A stretch of 54,235 nt of DNA from a virus. The notes beneath the pieces are model-generated. The model was not told the DNA's origin. It saw only the letters and a list, made by a program, of their open reading frames with translations, and searched no databases. Position numbers and translations under genes: made by a program. The stretch covers positions 1 through 54,235 of the IMG/VR virus record IMGVR_UViG_3300042934_000356. One strand, written 5' to 3'. This document shows, in pieces, positions 7,751 to 16,047 of this stretch (position 1 is its first letter; each line of letters opens with the position of its first letter).

Positions 7751-8383
7751 TTATGCCTTTTTGTCAATATTTATTTTAATATCTAAATTTTTTATAATAG
7801 CAGTATTAACCAAATTTAAATTGTCATCAGTTATTTTTGCAACTGGTGTTAATGATAATCTTTTTTTTGAAATTTCTCTCATATGAACTATATTAATATA
7901 TCCGTCAACCTTCTGAGTATAACCATCTTCAATTTCAACTGGTATTTCGTAAAAATCTATTAATTTTAATCTTTCCGTTCCATCTTTTGTTTTACACCTT
8001 ATATAACTTTTCCCATCTTTCTCTACTATATCTTTATGCTCGTATGTTGTAATTGGTGCAACAATTGTAGTATCTGCTTTGGTGTTTCCAACATCATTTT
8101 GTAAAATAACAACAGGTCTTTTTAAACCCTGTTCACTTCCAATGTTTATACCCAATTCACAATAAAATATTTCACGTTGCTTAATCACTTTTGGAATATC
8201 CTTAGTTCTCAAGTCTATGCTTTTATTAATCCATTCTAAAAACTCTAAGTTACCTCCCAATACATTTGCGTATAAATTTATATTCTTTTTCAAGTGAAAT
8301 AAAAATTTACTAAGTTTTGCTATTTCTTCAGTTAATTTAAAAATCAACTTAGGAATATCCCCTATAATATATTTATTCTCCAT
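7751..8383 (-). CDS. MazF/PemK-like toxin with N-terminal extension
   Basis: This protein of about 210 residues has a PemK/MazF-like core from about residue 78: REIFYCELGINIGSEQGLKR, then PVVILQND, TTIVAPITT and an INIVHMREISKKRL segment. MazF enzymes are sequence-specific mRNA endonucleases. The roughly 75-residue helical N-terminal extension is unusual and no antitoxin gene is adjacent, so the extension may carry regulation, or the protein may not be a toxin. GAGGAGAAGAGAA precedes the chosen start at 8383. It lies in the cargo island beside CBASS and a type I toxin candidate. Confidence 0.75.
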   Translation of the reverse strand: MENKYIIGDIPKLIFKLTEEIAKLSKFLFHLKKNINLYANVLGGNLEFLEWINKSIDLRTKDIPKVIKQREIFYCELGINIGSEQGLKRPVVILQNDVGNTKADTTIVAPITTYEHKDIVEKDGKSYIRCKTKDGTERLKLIDFYEIPVEIEDGYTQKVDGYINIVHMREISKKRLSLTPVAKITDDNLNLVNTAIIKNLDIKINIDKKA

Positions 8384-8539
8384 TTCTCTTCTCCTCATCC
8401 TAGGTATAATATACTATTATATGACAAACTGGTAAGAGATGGAAGAGTGAACATATGTTTATTGTAGTAGTTATGCGATAACATGGTAGGATGTCAATTG
8501 CAAAATAAAAGAGAGGGAGAATACCCACTCTAATTGTAG

Positions 8540-9094
8540 TTACCATTTATATCCGCAACTTTTACATTCAAATGTCTTTCTTACTTTACTACTAAATAAT
8601 CCAAACATAGCACCACCAACTGCTTTTTCTGACAATGATATCTTCTTAATACTAGTAGAATTACAAGTTGGACATTTTGGAATATTTATATTTTGGGCAA
8701 CTGGCTGTGTATCTGTATAATTATAATATTTATTTTGTGGTGGTTGCGGTCTTACTCCTATATCTACTGGATTTTTATGTATATCTAATATTTCAATAGA
8801 AATTAAGTTGTTACAAAATGGTTGAGCAAGTTTTTTAACTTCATCATAAGATAAGTTTTCTGCCAAGATAACTGGTGAACTATCAACAATGTCTTTAGCT
8901 TCTTTCAAACCATAACCAAATAGTTCTCTAACTATTCTTATTGCTTTTATTTGAAGGGGCGTTTGATTAAGTTTCAACGTATATATATCAGATTCAATAT
9001 TATTTACATTCTTAATCGGACAACCACAATGGGGGCAGCTCACTGCCTTATCGGATATTTCCCTGTTACATTCTGGACAATTTATTAGTGCCAT
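8540..9094 (-). CDS. Zinc-ribbon protein with ribosomal L7/L12-like domain
   Basis: This 184-residue protein has an N-terminal zinc ribbon (CPEC 6-9, CPHCG 20-24). A middle segment (about 45-102, AIRIVRELFGYGLKEAKDIVDSS) resembles the ribosomal protein L7/L12 C-terminal fold. A C-terminal zinc finger follows (CPTC near 140, CKSC near 177). Proteins of this layout are common in Firmicutes but have no clear role. The ribosome binding site GGGTGG is good. It sits alone in the cargo island. Confidence 0.65.
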   Translation of the reverse strand: MALINCPECNREISDKAVSCPHCGCPIKNVNNIESDIYTLKLNQTPLQIKAIRIVRELFGYGLKEAKDIVDSSPVILAENLSYDEVKKLAQPFCNNLISIEILDIHKNPVDIGVRPQPPQNKYYNYTDTQPVAQNINIPKCPTCNSTSIKKISLSEKAVGGAMFGLFSSKVRKTFECKSCGYKW

Positions 9095-9168
9095 AAAATA
9101 CCACCCTTTTTTATTTTATTATATATCAGGTGGCATAATATGACAATAGAAGTGTAGATGTTTAAACC

Positions 9169-9378
9169 CTATCCTATTTTTATCTCAATTGAATCAACCT
9201 TATGAATGCCATTTTTAAGACAGAAAAAGCTTAAAATATAACCAAATAAATATATTGCAAGATATATATAGTTTCCACCCTGTAATATTAAATAAATACC
9301 AAATGGAAAAAACATTAGTAGTAGTAAAGTATATATAATCCATCCATAAATTTTGATTTTTAGTATTGTTGTTTCCAT
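9169..9378 (-). CDS. Small two-TM membrane protein
   Basis: This 69-residue hydrophobic protein has two membrane segments (about 10-30 and 36-55). AAGGAG lies 6 nt before the ATG. The function is unknown; in this cargo context an exclusion or immunity role is possible but unsupported. Confidence 0.5.
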   Translation of the reverse strand: METTILKIKIYGWIIYTLLLLMFFPFGIYLILQGGNYIYLAIYLFGYILSFFCLKNGIHKVDSIEIKIG

Positions 9379-9482
9379 AATTTCTCCTTATTTTTGAACA
9401 AATGTTCTGTATACCATATTTATCCATATTGTGATATTATAATTATACCTTGTGTCCGACATAAGCAGGAAAGGATACATAA

Positions 9483-9566
9483 GTGACCGATTTTTGTGCT
9501 ATAGTGTCTACTGTTACCGGAGTCATAGCTCTGGTGATTGCAATAGTAGACCATAAAAAGAAGTAG
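9483..9566 (+). CDS. Probable type I (TxpA/holin-like) toxin peptide
   Basis: A 27-residue ORF starts with GTG, 8 nt after GGAAAGG. The peptide has a short N-terminus, one membrane helix (AIVSTVTGVIALVIAIV) and a KKK end, the hallmark of Gram-positive type I toxins such as TxpA and the phage holin-like toxins. A TATAAT at 9438-9443 could be its -10 box. The segment GGAGTCA inside the gene can pair with TGACTCC about 110 nt downstream, the long-range folding typical of such mRNAs. Antisense control could come from the minus-strand promoter near 9743-9770. It is far below usual gene-calling length. Confidence 0.6.
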   Translation: MTDFCAIVSTVTGVIALVIAIVDHKKK

Positions 9567-9720
9567 TAATGAATTTTTAATTTTGTGCTATTAGTATACG
9601 GATTGGCTAAGTCATATATACTATGGGTGACTCCAGAACACAGTAATAAAACTACTCGTTGCTTATGTCTTAGGTATAGAAGGTGTAGGCTATAATGTAT
9701 ACGAATGCACGAAATGGGTA

Positions 9721-9748
9721 TTGACAAATTTTTTATATGTATTATAAT
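9721..9748 (+). promoter_or_regulatory. Near-consensus sigma-A promoter, possibly bidirectional
   Basis: TTGACA (9721-9726), a 16-bp spacer and TATAAT (9743-9748) fire rightward into a region without genes. The ATTATAAT core also reads as a -10 on the minus strand, with TTGATT 16 bp upstream of it. A leftward transcript from there would be antisense to the type I toxin region. Confidence 0.65.
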
Positions 9749-9754
9749 GAAGAT

Positions 9755-9895
9755 AGTACAAAAATCAAAAAAGTCATTGATGTAAACTTTTTGAGTCTGC
9801 ACATACAACCTAGTCAATTGTATGAATAACCAGATTTAAATCTTCATCATCAGAAGAAAGTGGTGCCTTAGAAATAGGGTGCCATTTTCTTTTGC
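9755..9895 (+). ncRNA. Putative small RNA of about 140 nt
   Basis: The strong promoter at 9721-9748 is followed by about 110 nt without an ORF longer than 12 codons. A 10-bp stem comes next (9858-9867 with 9878-9887, several wobbles), then a T-rich stretch that looks like an intrinsic terminator. Promoter plus terminator around non-coding DNA argues for a small RNA. It may belong with the toxin at 9483 or act alone. Confidence 0.4.
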
Positions 9896-9949
9896 TTTAT
9901 ATTAATATTGCATTACAAAAGGCTGAGATTTCTCCCAGCCTAATTACTA

Positions 9950-10798
9950 TTAAGATTTAGTTGTTACTGTTTTAGTATATAAAACATTTGAAATAGACTT
10001 GTTTTGCTGAGTTACTAAATCTGGTATGTTATTCTGAATTATCTCAATTTTGTATTTGGTCTTGGGATCTAGTTTGGTTATAGTGTTTTTGGTGTATTCT
10101 TTTCCATTGACTTTGAAGGTATAACGATTATCATTGTTATTAAGGTTGATTTTAATAGAATCTTTGGTAACTGTAATCTTGGGAGCTATGGTAAAATTTA
10201 CGATGAATTGACTGTCAATTACATTGAATTTTATTTCAGAAGGAGTAAATCTAAAATTCACTAATGTATATCCAATCCTTGTGTTATATATATTTTTTGA
10301 AAAACGGATATCACCACTAACTTTTCTTCCAATATAATCTGTTATATTCAAATCATCTTTTATTTTAGAATCATATGATATAGAAGTATACTTATCTATT
10401 CTATTATCTAAGCTATTCACTTCAAAAATTTTAGAATCTTCATATAATATTGTTGGATCAAATTTAACAACCTTTAAATTAATTGTATGTGTAATCAAAA
10501 AATCACTACCATTATGAAAAAAGGTAAGAGTGTACTGTGATGTATTTAAATTGACAGTTCCCCCAGAATACATAACATTAAAATCATCAATAGAATACTC
10601 TTTGTTATTATGGATTATCTTACCAGTAATTGAAAAATCACTCGTCATTGGGAAGTCTCCTTCCATATATGATTTATCATTAGTTATTTCTCCATAAAAC
10701 CCATTTTCTAAAGTTTCTTCAGCAGCTTCAACATGTAAAGAAGACAAAGAAATTCCAATAAATAAAAACATTAGGCATAAACTTATTTTAAGTTTCAT
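9950..10798 (-). CDS. Secreted protein of unknown function (possible lysogenic conversion)
   Basis: This 282-residue protein begins with a clear signal peptide (lysines at 2 and 4, hydrophobic core LCLMFLFIGISLSSL, probable cleavage after VEAA near 26). The mature part is beta-rich with several Tyr/Asn-rich strands and no cysteines, suggesting Ig-like or adhesin-like domains. It has its own minus-strand sigma-A promoter just upstream and AGGAGGGG before the ATG, so it can be expressed in a lysogen. It stands between tail-fibre genes without a structural role, a typical cargo gene. Confidence 0.6.
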   Translation of the reverse strand: MKLKISLCLMFLFIGISLSSLHVEAAEETLENGFYGEITNDKSYMEGDFPMTSDFSITGKIIHNNKEYSIDDFNVMYSGGTVNLNTSQYTLTFFHNGSDFLITHTINLKVVKFDPTILYEDSKIFEVNSLDNRIDKYTSISYDSKIKDDLNITDYIGRKVSGDIRFSKNIYNTRIGYTLVNFRFTPSEIKFNVIDSQFIVNFTIAPKITVTKDSIKINLNNNDNRYTFKVNGKEYTKNTITKLDPKTKYKIEIIQNNIPDLVTQQNKSISNVLYTKTVTTKS

Positions 10799-10833
10799 TA
10801 TACCCCTCCTCGTTATTAAATTATATATAAATA

Positions 10834-10863
10834 AGTATAAACATTATTATCATAACTTGTCAA
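10834..10863 (-). promoter_or_regulatory. Sigma-A-type promoter of the secreted-protein gene
   Basis: On the minus strand TTGACA (10858-10863), an 18-bp spacer and TATACT (10834-10839) lie about 35 bp before the start codon. The gene can thus be transcribed independently of the late operon. Confidence 0.7.
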
Positions 10864-10886
10864 TCTTTACATATTGCTAACTTAAA

Positions 10887-13800
10887 TTATATTCCTATTT
10901 TTGCTATTATTTTTTGTATCATAAGAGTATTCCAAGCATGCATGTTTTCATAATTTACTACATGAATTTTTCCGTCTAATAAATATTGCCCTTCATCTAG
11001 ATTATCTCTTTTATCTCTAATTTCTATAATATTATAATCTAAAGCACTATACCCATATTTTTCAAATGCAGACTCTATTTCTTGCGCTAAGAATCCAAAG
11101 TGCGTGCCTTCACCATATCCCTTGCACTTAAATTCATACATTTTTGGTTTAAGTTCCATAAATAATCCATAGGGCAATTCTTCTAACGATTTAATATTTT
11201 TTTTCAATCTAAAATCTGAAGAACTTTTTCGTTGAAAATTATTATCAACCCAGTTATATCCTGCGGCTCTAGCACCATTAAATTGAATATATCCATCAGT
11301 TGAATCATCTGCTGGAATTATATTTGTATGAATATTATATGTGGTTAAAACTATTTGCCCTCCTGAGTAAACCGTTTGTCCAGATATCGTCCCAAATGTA
11401 CCAGAAGATGCGCTCATTCCTCCGTTTGCTGTTAATGCTCCACTTAATGTCATTGTTTTAAAAGTTCCATCACCATTTTCACATTTAACTCCTGTACAAA
11501 CAATATTTCCATTGGTAATTAAAAGTTCATTAGCACCATTATTATAAATTCCTATCTGTTTAGCTCCTATAAAAGTATATCCGGCAGAATCGTCAGAAAA
11601 ATCATTTGAATTCATTGGTTTTACTTTTATATAATTTGTAGTTATGTATCCATTTTGAATTAGTGTTTTTTGATATATAGAATCTCTATAACCAGTAGAT
11701 GTCAACGTACTACCGCTTATTGTACTACCTGTTATATTTGTACCTGTTACAGTTCCGCCAGTAATTGTACCACCATTAATATAAGAACCAGATATAGTCC
11801 CTCCGGTTAGAGTTCCATTAACGGTTAAATCCCCAAGAGTACCACCTGTAGCATTAATGTATCCCTCAATATTCAACCTATTATTAACCGTATCTACATA
11901 TAGCTTGTTACTTCCATTAACTGCAATCCTGAAAATTGAGCTAGGAGTATTAGGGTTAATTCCCACTGTATACGTATTTCCATTCAATATAGAAGTAGCT
12001 GTAAACCCATTGTTATTAATATTAAAAGTACCAGATTCATTTATAATAGAAAGATTCTGTCCAAGAAGTAAATCTCCACAAATCAAAGGTGCCCATACTC
12101 CGTACATTGTTTGTCCATTATAAGTACCTTCTCCAATAGCCATTTCAACAGACTGCCAAGAATCTCTTGTTAAATACCATCCGTTACTCGTTCCCCACAT
12201 CTGATTAGGAGAATAATTGTCTGTACCATCAATCAGCTTCCGTAGTTTGACTCCGGTTGAATCTGCTACAAATGTTTCGTTAGATGAATTTTTTAACTTT
12301 TGATTAGCCAAATTAAGTGTAGAAGACATATATTGACTGAATGTACTTGTCTTATTCTTAGCAGTATTCCAACCAGTTCCACTTATATTGTAAGCCGTAG
12401 AAACACCATTTGCCTGTGATTGTATTTCTGCTAATTGCTCGAAAACACCATCTAATCTATTTTTACTGCCAAATGTCAAGCTGAAGTCCTCTGGGTTGTC
12501 CCAGTTCATATGTATTTTTAGAAGCCTTGATTCAACTAAAACTCCATTTCCAAAATCTAATGTGATTATATTTCCTAATTCCAATTGGTCTGTATACTCT
12601 TTAAATTCTGGGATGGCTGCAAAGTTAACAGCATCTACTTCAATTTGGTATTGTGGTTTACATCTTTTAGCTAAATCAGATTGGGCTAAAGCAAGTAAAT
12701 CTTTCTTCATTTGCAGCACTTCACTTGTTGTCATAGCATCAGTAGCAACAAATGTGTCATCTGTAAAGGTATCTTCGTGATAATATCTACTTAGTTCCTT
12801 ATATAATTCATCTCCCAAAAAATCATGGATATTAAGTACAAGAGATTGACACAGAGCAGATTGATTATCTATTTGTGTTTCTTTAGAGGATATTTGATTT
12901 TTTCTTACTATAATTTCATTATCAACCGCAATATAGTAATTGTACGCAACACTATAATTAGGATTGCTTGTATCGTTTATGGCAACATAATCTGCCATTG
13001 TATTATTATAAGTATTATGTTTTACATTTAACTCTTTTAAACCATATTCCGACCAATTTGTGCTGCCAGGAGTTGATGGCAATTTATTATATAAATCATT
13101 TAACTCTGCATAATAAGATTGGAGAGTAGTAATAGCATTATTAAAAACTGTCTGCCTGTTATTATACTCGATCTGATAAGCATCTAACCTATTTTGCAGT
13201 GCAGTACTCATCCAAGGTTTATAATAACTAAAGTTTGTTATTTGATTATTACCAGATGGATTAACTTCAATTATCCCAAGAGTACTTCCATTATCATCCC
13301 CACCAGCTACTGTATAGACTGTTTTTATATCACTAAAATTAGCAGATTGGCTAATTGACTTTACAAGATTTCTATAAGAAAGATAAATGCTTGTCACTTG
13401 ACCTATGTTCTCTAATTTATAAGCATTTACCGTTTGATTGTATGTATCAAATTGAAATATACACTCAAAAGTTTTACTAACATCCTCAACCAGAAAGGAG
13501 TATGCTCCCACCTCATCATTAGTAAAAGTCCTGTATTCCTGAGTAATCATCGGGTCAACATGTCCAATTGACCATGAAGGAAGTTTCTTCTGCCAAATAT
13601 GTAATATACTATGTTCTGGGTCTGCAATACTATATAGTCTATATCTATCTAATCCACCCTGTTCATCATCATCTGTTCCTAATTGACCAAATGATGTAAG
13701 GGTTTTAGACGTTGCTTCATTTTCCAAGGATGAAACATTGACTTCTTTATATTCATAATTAGTTCCATATCCATATTTGTCAGCCTTTGTAATTTGAAAC

Positions 13801-14033
13801 CATCCTAAATAGGTGATCTCTACTAACCTTAACATTTCAATACTTTCATAATTGGACGTTTCTATTCCATCCTCATATTTATATACTTTGAAAGTAGCGG
13901 TTGATATATTATTAAAGCACATGTCAGATTGTAATTCTCTTGCTTGTATTGTACCTAAATGATTTTTATTAGGATCTGCCAAATATATAAATGGTCTTTC
14001 TAATCTTTTAAAATAATCTAAACTATAAGACAT
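10887..14033 (-). CDS. Tail-associated (Tal/prophage endopeptidase tail) fibre protein with S74 chaperone
   Basis: This 1048-residue protein has an N-terminal part (about 1-450) like the prophage endopeptidase-tail/Tal family that forms the tail tip hub. A middle fibre stretch follows, with short repeats near 740-790 (GGTISG, GGTITGG, GTNITGSTISG). The C-terminal peptidase S74 domain starts near 938 (SSDFRLKKNI, with the usual Ser and Lys). S74 domains act as intramolecular chaperones for trimeric fibres and cut themselves off after folding. It overlaps the distal tail gene end by one base. Lytic activity of the N-terminal part is not evident. Confidence 0.85.
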   Translation of the reverse strand: MSYSLDYFKRLERPFIYLADPNKNHLGTIQARELQSDMCFNNISTATFKVYKYEDGIETSNYESIEMLRLVEITYLGWFQITKADKYGYGTNYEYKEVNVSSLENEATSKTLTSFGQLGTDDDEQGGLDRYRLYSIADPEHSILHIWQKKLPSWSIGHVDPMITQEYRTFTNDEVGAYSFLVEDVSKTFECIFQFDTYNQTVNAYKLENIGQVTSIYLSYRNLVKSISQSANFSDIKTVYTVAGGDDNGSTLGIIEVNPSGNNQITNFSYYKPWMSTALQNRLDAYQIEYNNRQTVFNNAITTLQSYYAELNDLYNKLPSTPGSTNWSEYGLKELNVKHNTYNNTMADYVAINDTSNPNYSVAYNYYIAVDNEIIVRKNQISSKETQIDNQSALCQSLVLNIHDFLGDELYKELSRYYHEDTFTDDTFVATDAMTTSEVLQMKKDLLALAQSDLAKRCKPQYQIEVDAVNFAAIPEFKEYTDQLELGNIITLDFGNGVLVESRLLKIHMNWDNPEDFSLTFGSKNRLDGVFEQLAEIQSQANGVSTAYNISGTGWNTAKNKTSTFSQYMSSTLNLANQKLKNSSNETFVADSTGVKLRKLIDGTDNYSPNQMWGTSNGWYLTRDSWQSVEMAIGEGTYNGQTMYGVWAPLICGDLLLGQNLSIINESGTFNINNNGFTATSILNGNTYTVGINPNTPSSIFRIAVNGSNKLYVDTVNNRLNIEGYINATGGTLGDLTVNGTLTGGTISGSYINGGTITGGTVTGTNITGSTISGSTLTSTGYRDSIYQKTLIQNGYITTNYIKVKPMNSNDFSDDSAGYTFIGAKQIGIYNNGANELLITNGNIVCTGVKCENGDGTFKTMTLSGALTANGGMSASSGTFGTISGQTVYSGGQIVLTTYNIHTNIIPADDSTDGYIQFNGARAAGYNWVDNNFQRKSSSDFRLKKNIKSLEELPYGLFMELKPKMYEFKCKGYGEGTHFGFLAQEIESAFEKYGYSALDYNIIEIRDKRDNLDEGQYLLDGKIHVVNYENMHAWNTLMIQKIIAKIGI

Positions 14034-14809
14034 CAGACACCGACCTTTCTAGCTTCTTGATAGGAGAGTGTGAGAGTGCATGGATTGCTTACTGTTAAAA
14101 TATTCATACCATCAACTAATCTTATCCAATTTTTATTAAATGCGTCCCATACTTTGTGACTGGATAATGAAGTGTTTATTAATGGAATACTACCTATAAC
14201 CGAAATAACCTCTCCATTAGCTATATTAGTAATAGAAAATACTTTTACATCGTTACTATTGGATATACTAAGAGTTCCTATTGCATTTGATACTATGGAC
14301 ATATCAGGATAGATATAATCGTCATCATCATGATTTATAAATAATCTGATTTGCTGGTTAGCAGTAGTGATATTAAATGTCTTTTTAATTAACCTGGTAT
14401 GAGCAAATGGGTACTTACAGGTTACAGTGAATTCCATTCCATACACTTTTCCAACTCTTACTATTTTAGGATTTGAAATATTTACTTTCAAAACAAGGTC
14501 AAGAAATCTATCATCATCTATTTCAAAATCAACATATTTGCCACGCTTGCACAAGCACTTATTTAATTCTCTCTCTTGTACCTGAGTAATATTAGTAAAA
14601 TCTTTATTTAGTACTTGAAATGTAAAAGATAGAGGAGAAGAGTAGTCTTGATTCACAATATGAAACGCTGAACTATTACTAGCTTTGGCTGTTTCAATAT
14701 TGGTTTCTCCTGTACTACTAACTGTTTCTAAACCTATCTGATTAAATGAAGCACATATTATTCCAAGACTATCACTCGAAATTTTGTCTGCTATAAAACT
14801 ACAAAACAT
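14033..14809 (-). CDS. Distal tail protein (Dit), siphovirus tail family
   Basis: This 258-residue protein has the features of the Sipho_tail/Dit family, which caps the tail tube and anchors the baseplate: an early DSLGIICASF segment, a central FEIDDDRFLDLVLK strand pair and a terminal LTLSYQEARKVGV. It lies between the tape measure side and the Tal gene, the canonical order. GAGAGGAGTG precedes the ATG. A rightward cargo gene has been inserted between it and the tape measure. Confidence 0.8.
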   Translation of the reverse strand: MFCSFIADKISSDSLGIICASFNQIGLETVSSTGETNIETAKASNSSAFHIVNQDYSSPLSFTFQVLNKDFTNITQVQERELNKCLCKRGKYVDFEIDDDRFLDLVLKVNISNPKIVRVGKVYGMEFTVTCKYPFAHTRLIKKTFNITTANQQIRLFINHDDDDYIYPDMSIVSNAIGTLSISNSNDVKVFSITNIANGEVISVIGSIPLINTSLSSHKVWDAFNKNWIRLVDGMNILTVSNPCTLTLSYQEARKVGV

Positions 14810-14829
14810 TAAATCACTCCTCTCTATAT

Positions 14830-14866
14830 TATTTTCGCATCAAAAAACACTCTTCAAATCCAAAAG
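14830..14866 (-). terminator. Hairpin/T6/GATGCGAAAA module before the Dit gene
   Basis: A 7-bp stem CACTTTT/AAGAGTG is followed on the minus strand by T6 and GATGCGAAAA, then the Dit ribosome binding site. It is copy E of the recurrent module. Confidence 0.65.
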
Positions 14867-14939
14867 TGCTACAGGGTTTATCAGTGTTTTTATAACAAAA
14901 ATCTTTTTCAATCTTTGTATATGTACAAAAAATCGCTTC

Positions 14940-15020
14940 TTCTTTTATAATTTTATTTCAATTTGCTACAACTATTGACATAGTCAATAAATAATGCTAT
15001 CATTTATGGTAAATAATACC
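14940..15020 (+). promoter_or_regulatory. Promoter/operator of the orphan cargo gene, twin of the CBASS promoter
   Basis: TTGACA (14975-14980), a 17-bp spacer and TATCAT (14998-15003) are followed by the same 13-bp palindrome GGTAAATAATACC (15008-15020) as at the CBASS promoter. From the TTTTATTTCAATTTG stretch through the -35 box the two regions differ at only one or two bases. Confidence 0.8.
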
Positions 15021-15040
15021 TATAAGGAGGATTTTTTTTT

Positions 15041-15688
15041 ATGCCAAATATCGCATTACAAGATTTAACCGCAATGATTCACAGTACATCTCGTTATAAT
15101 GGTGGTCAATATGATTTAGTACATGTTGAAACCATTATTACAACAGATTCCCCAATTCCACAAGATAAATATTGGTATGTCCCAAGTGGAGTGACTTCAA
15201 ACCCAATAGCAGATACTATTTTTAAATCACTAAATATGTCAATGTATCCAACATCAGAAGAAGAACTTCTAGCAGGAACAGAAGATATATTTGAACAAGC
15301 CAAGTCTGGAAATTTCGATGGTACTTTAGAAGATTCTTCAAAATTAATGATGCTTTCATTAATGAAAAAACAATCTATTGAGCCATTGGTTGGTGCAACA
15401 AACTGTTATAGATTAGCATATGATTACAAGATATTCCCAGTAAGCAATAATTTTGATTTTAAAGTGCAATTACCTTTTAGTGGTCTTGGGATGGCAAATG
15501 GCAGTATTGTTCAGATGACAATAATCATGCCATTAAGTTCTGTAATTGATGCTGAAGCAACAGAAGGTATTGCTGTAAATGGGCAAAAAATTGAAGAATT
15601 AGTTACACCTATTACGAATATAAATCGTAATATTATTAGTTTTAGATATCAAAATGATCCTATTTTTACAATCAGATACCATTATTAA
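15041..15688 (+). CDS. Orphan rightward cargo gene, unknown function
   Basis: This 215-residue soluble protein has no signal peptide, membrane segment or motif I recognise. It starts MPNIALQDLTAMIH, has an acidic middle (EEELLAGTEDIFEQAKSGNF) and a beta-rich C-terminal half with a conserved-looking LPFSGLGMANGSIVQMTI stretch. It is alone on the plus strand inside the tail operon, under a promoter and operator shared with the phage's CBASS. It has a strong AAGGAGG site and ends in a palindromic terminator. This setting suggests expression in the lysogen and a defence, exclusion or immunity role. That is inference from promoter sharing, not from sequence homology. Confidence 0.75.
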   Translation: MPNIALQDLTAMIHSTSRYNGGQYDLVHVETIITTDSPIPQDKYWYVPSGVTSNPIADTIFKSLNMSMYPTSEEELLAGTEDIFEQAKSGNFDGTLEDSSKLMMLSLMKKQSIEPLVGATNCYRLAYDYKIFPVSNNFDFKVQLPFSGLGMANGSIVQMTIIMPLSSVIDAEATEGIAVNGQKIEELVTPITNINRNIISFRYQNDPIFTIRYHY

Positions 15689-15694
15689 TCTTAA

Positions 15695-15723
15695 GGGGAG
15701 AGTGTAATATCAATACTCTCCCC
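15695..15723 (+). terminator. Terminator of the orphan cargo gene
   Basis: A 9-bp GC-rich perfect stem GGGGAGAGT/ACTCTCCCC with an 11-nt loop lies 6 bp after the stop codon. The T-tract behind it is poor. The hairpin could also act on leftward transcripts. Confidence 0.6.
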
Positions 15724-15734
15724 CGTTCTTTACT

Positions 15735-15905
15735 TTACTTCTCGAAATTAGCTTTCTGCATTACAATACCAGCCTTGGCTATTAAATTAATATCATTAGT
15801 GCTGACTATGATTTCATATAATCCAGCAATAATGTTATTTTTTCTTTCAATATTTTCATTTAATATATCTATCTCATTTTCTGAGTTTATTAATTCGTTA
15901 ATCAT
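15735..15905 (-). CDS. Small protein between tape measure and Dit genes
   Basis: A 56-codon ORF on the minus strand begins MINELINSENEIDILNENIE and continues as a charged helix. TGGAGG lies 6 nt before the ATG. It fits the leftward tail operon, directly after the tape measure gene. No family is recognised. It was probably adjacent to the Dit gene before the rightward cargo gene arrived. Confidence 0.6.
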   Translation of the reverse strand: MINELINSENEIDILNENIERKNNIIAGLYEIIVSTNDINLIAKAGIVMQKANFEK

Positions 15906-16047
15906 TATAAATCCTCCATTAAAAATTAATATGTTTTCATCGTCAGAAACATCCTTTATATGAATAAAACATAATATAATTTATAGTTCCATTTTTATCG
16001 ATTGAAAGACTGCATCTTAATAAAAGATAAAAACACAGTCTTACAAA

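Noticed and set aside
9443-9817. Open leftward frame of 124 codons
   Set aside because: It has no ribosome binding site, an unlikely protein composition, and lies antisense to the type I toxin candidate and across two promoter-like regions.
15775-15963. Rightward 62-codon open frame
   Set aside because: It is antisense to the small leftward 56-codon gene that has a proper ribosome binding site.
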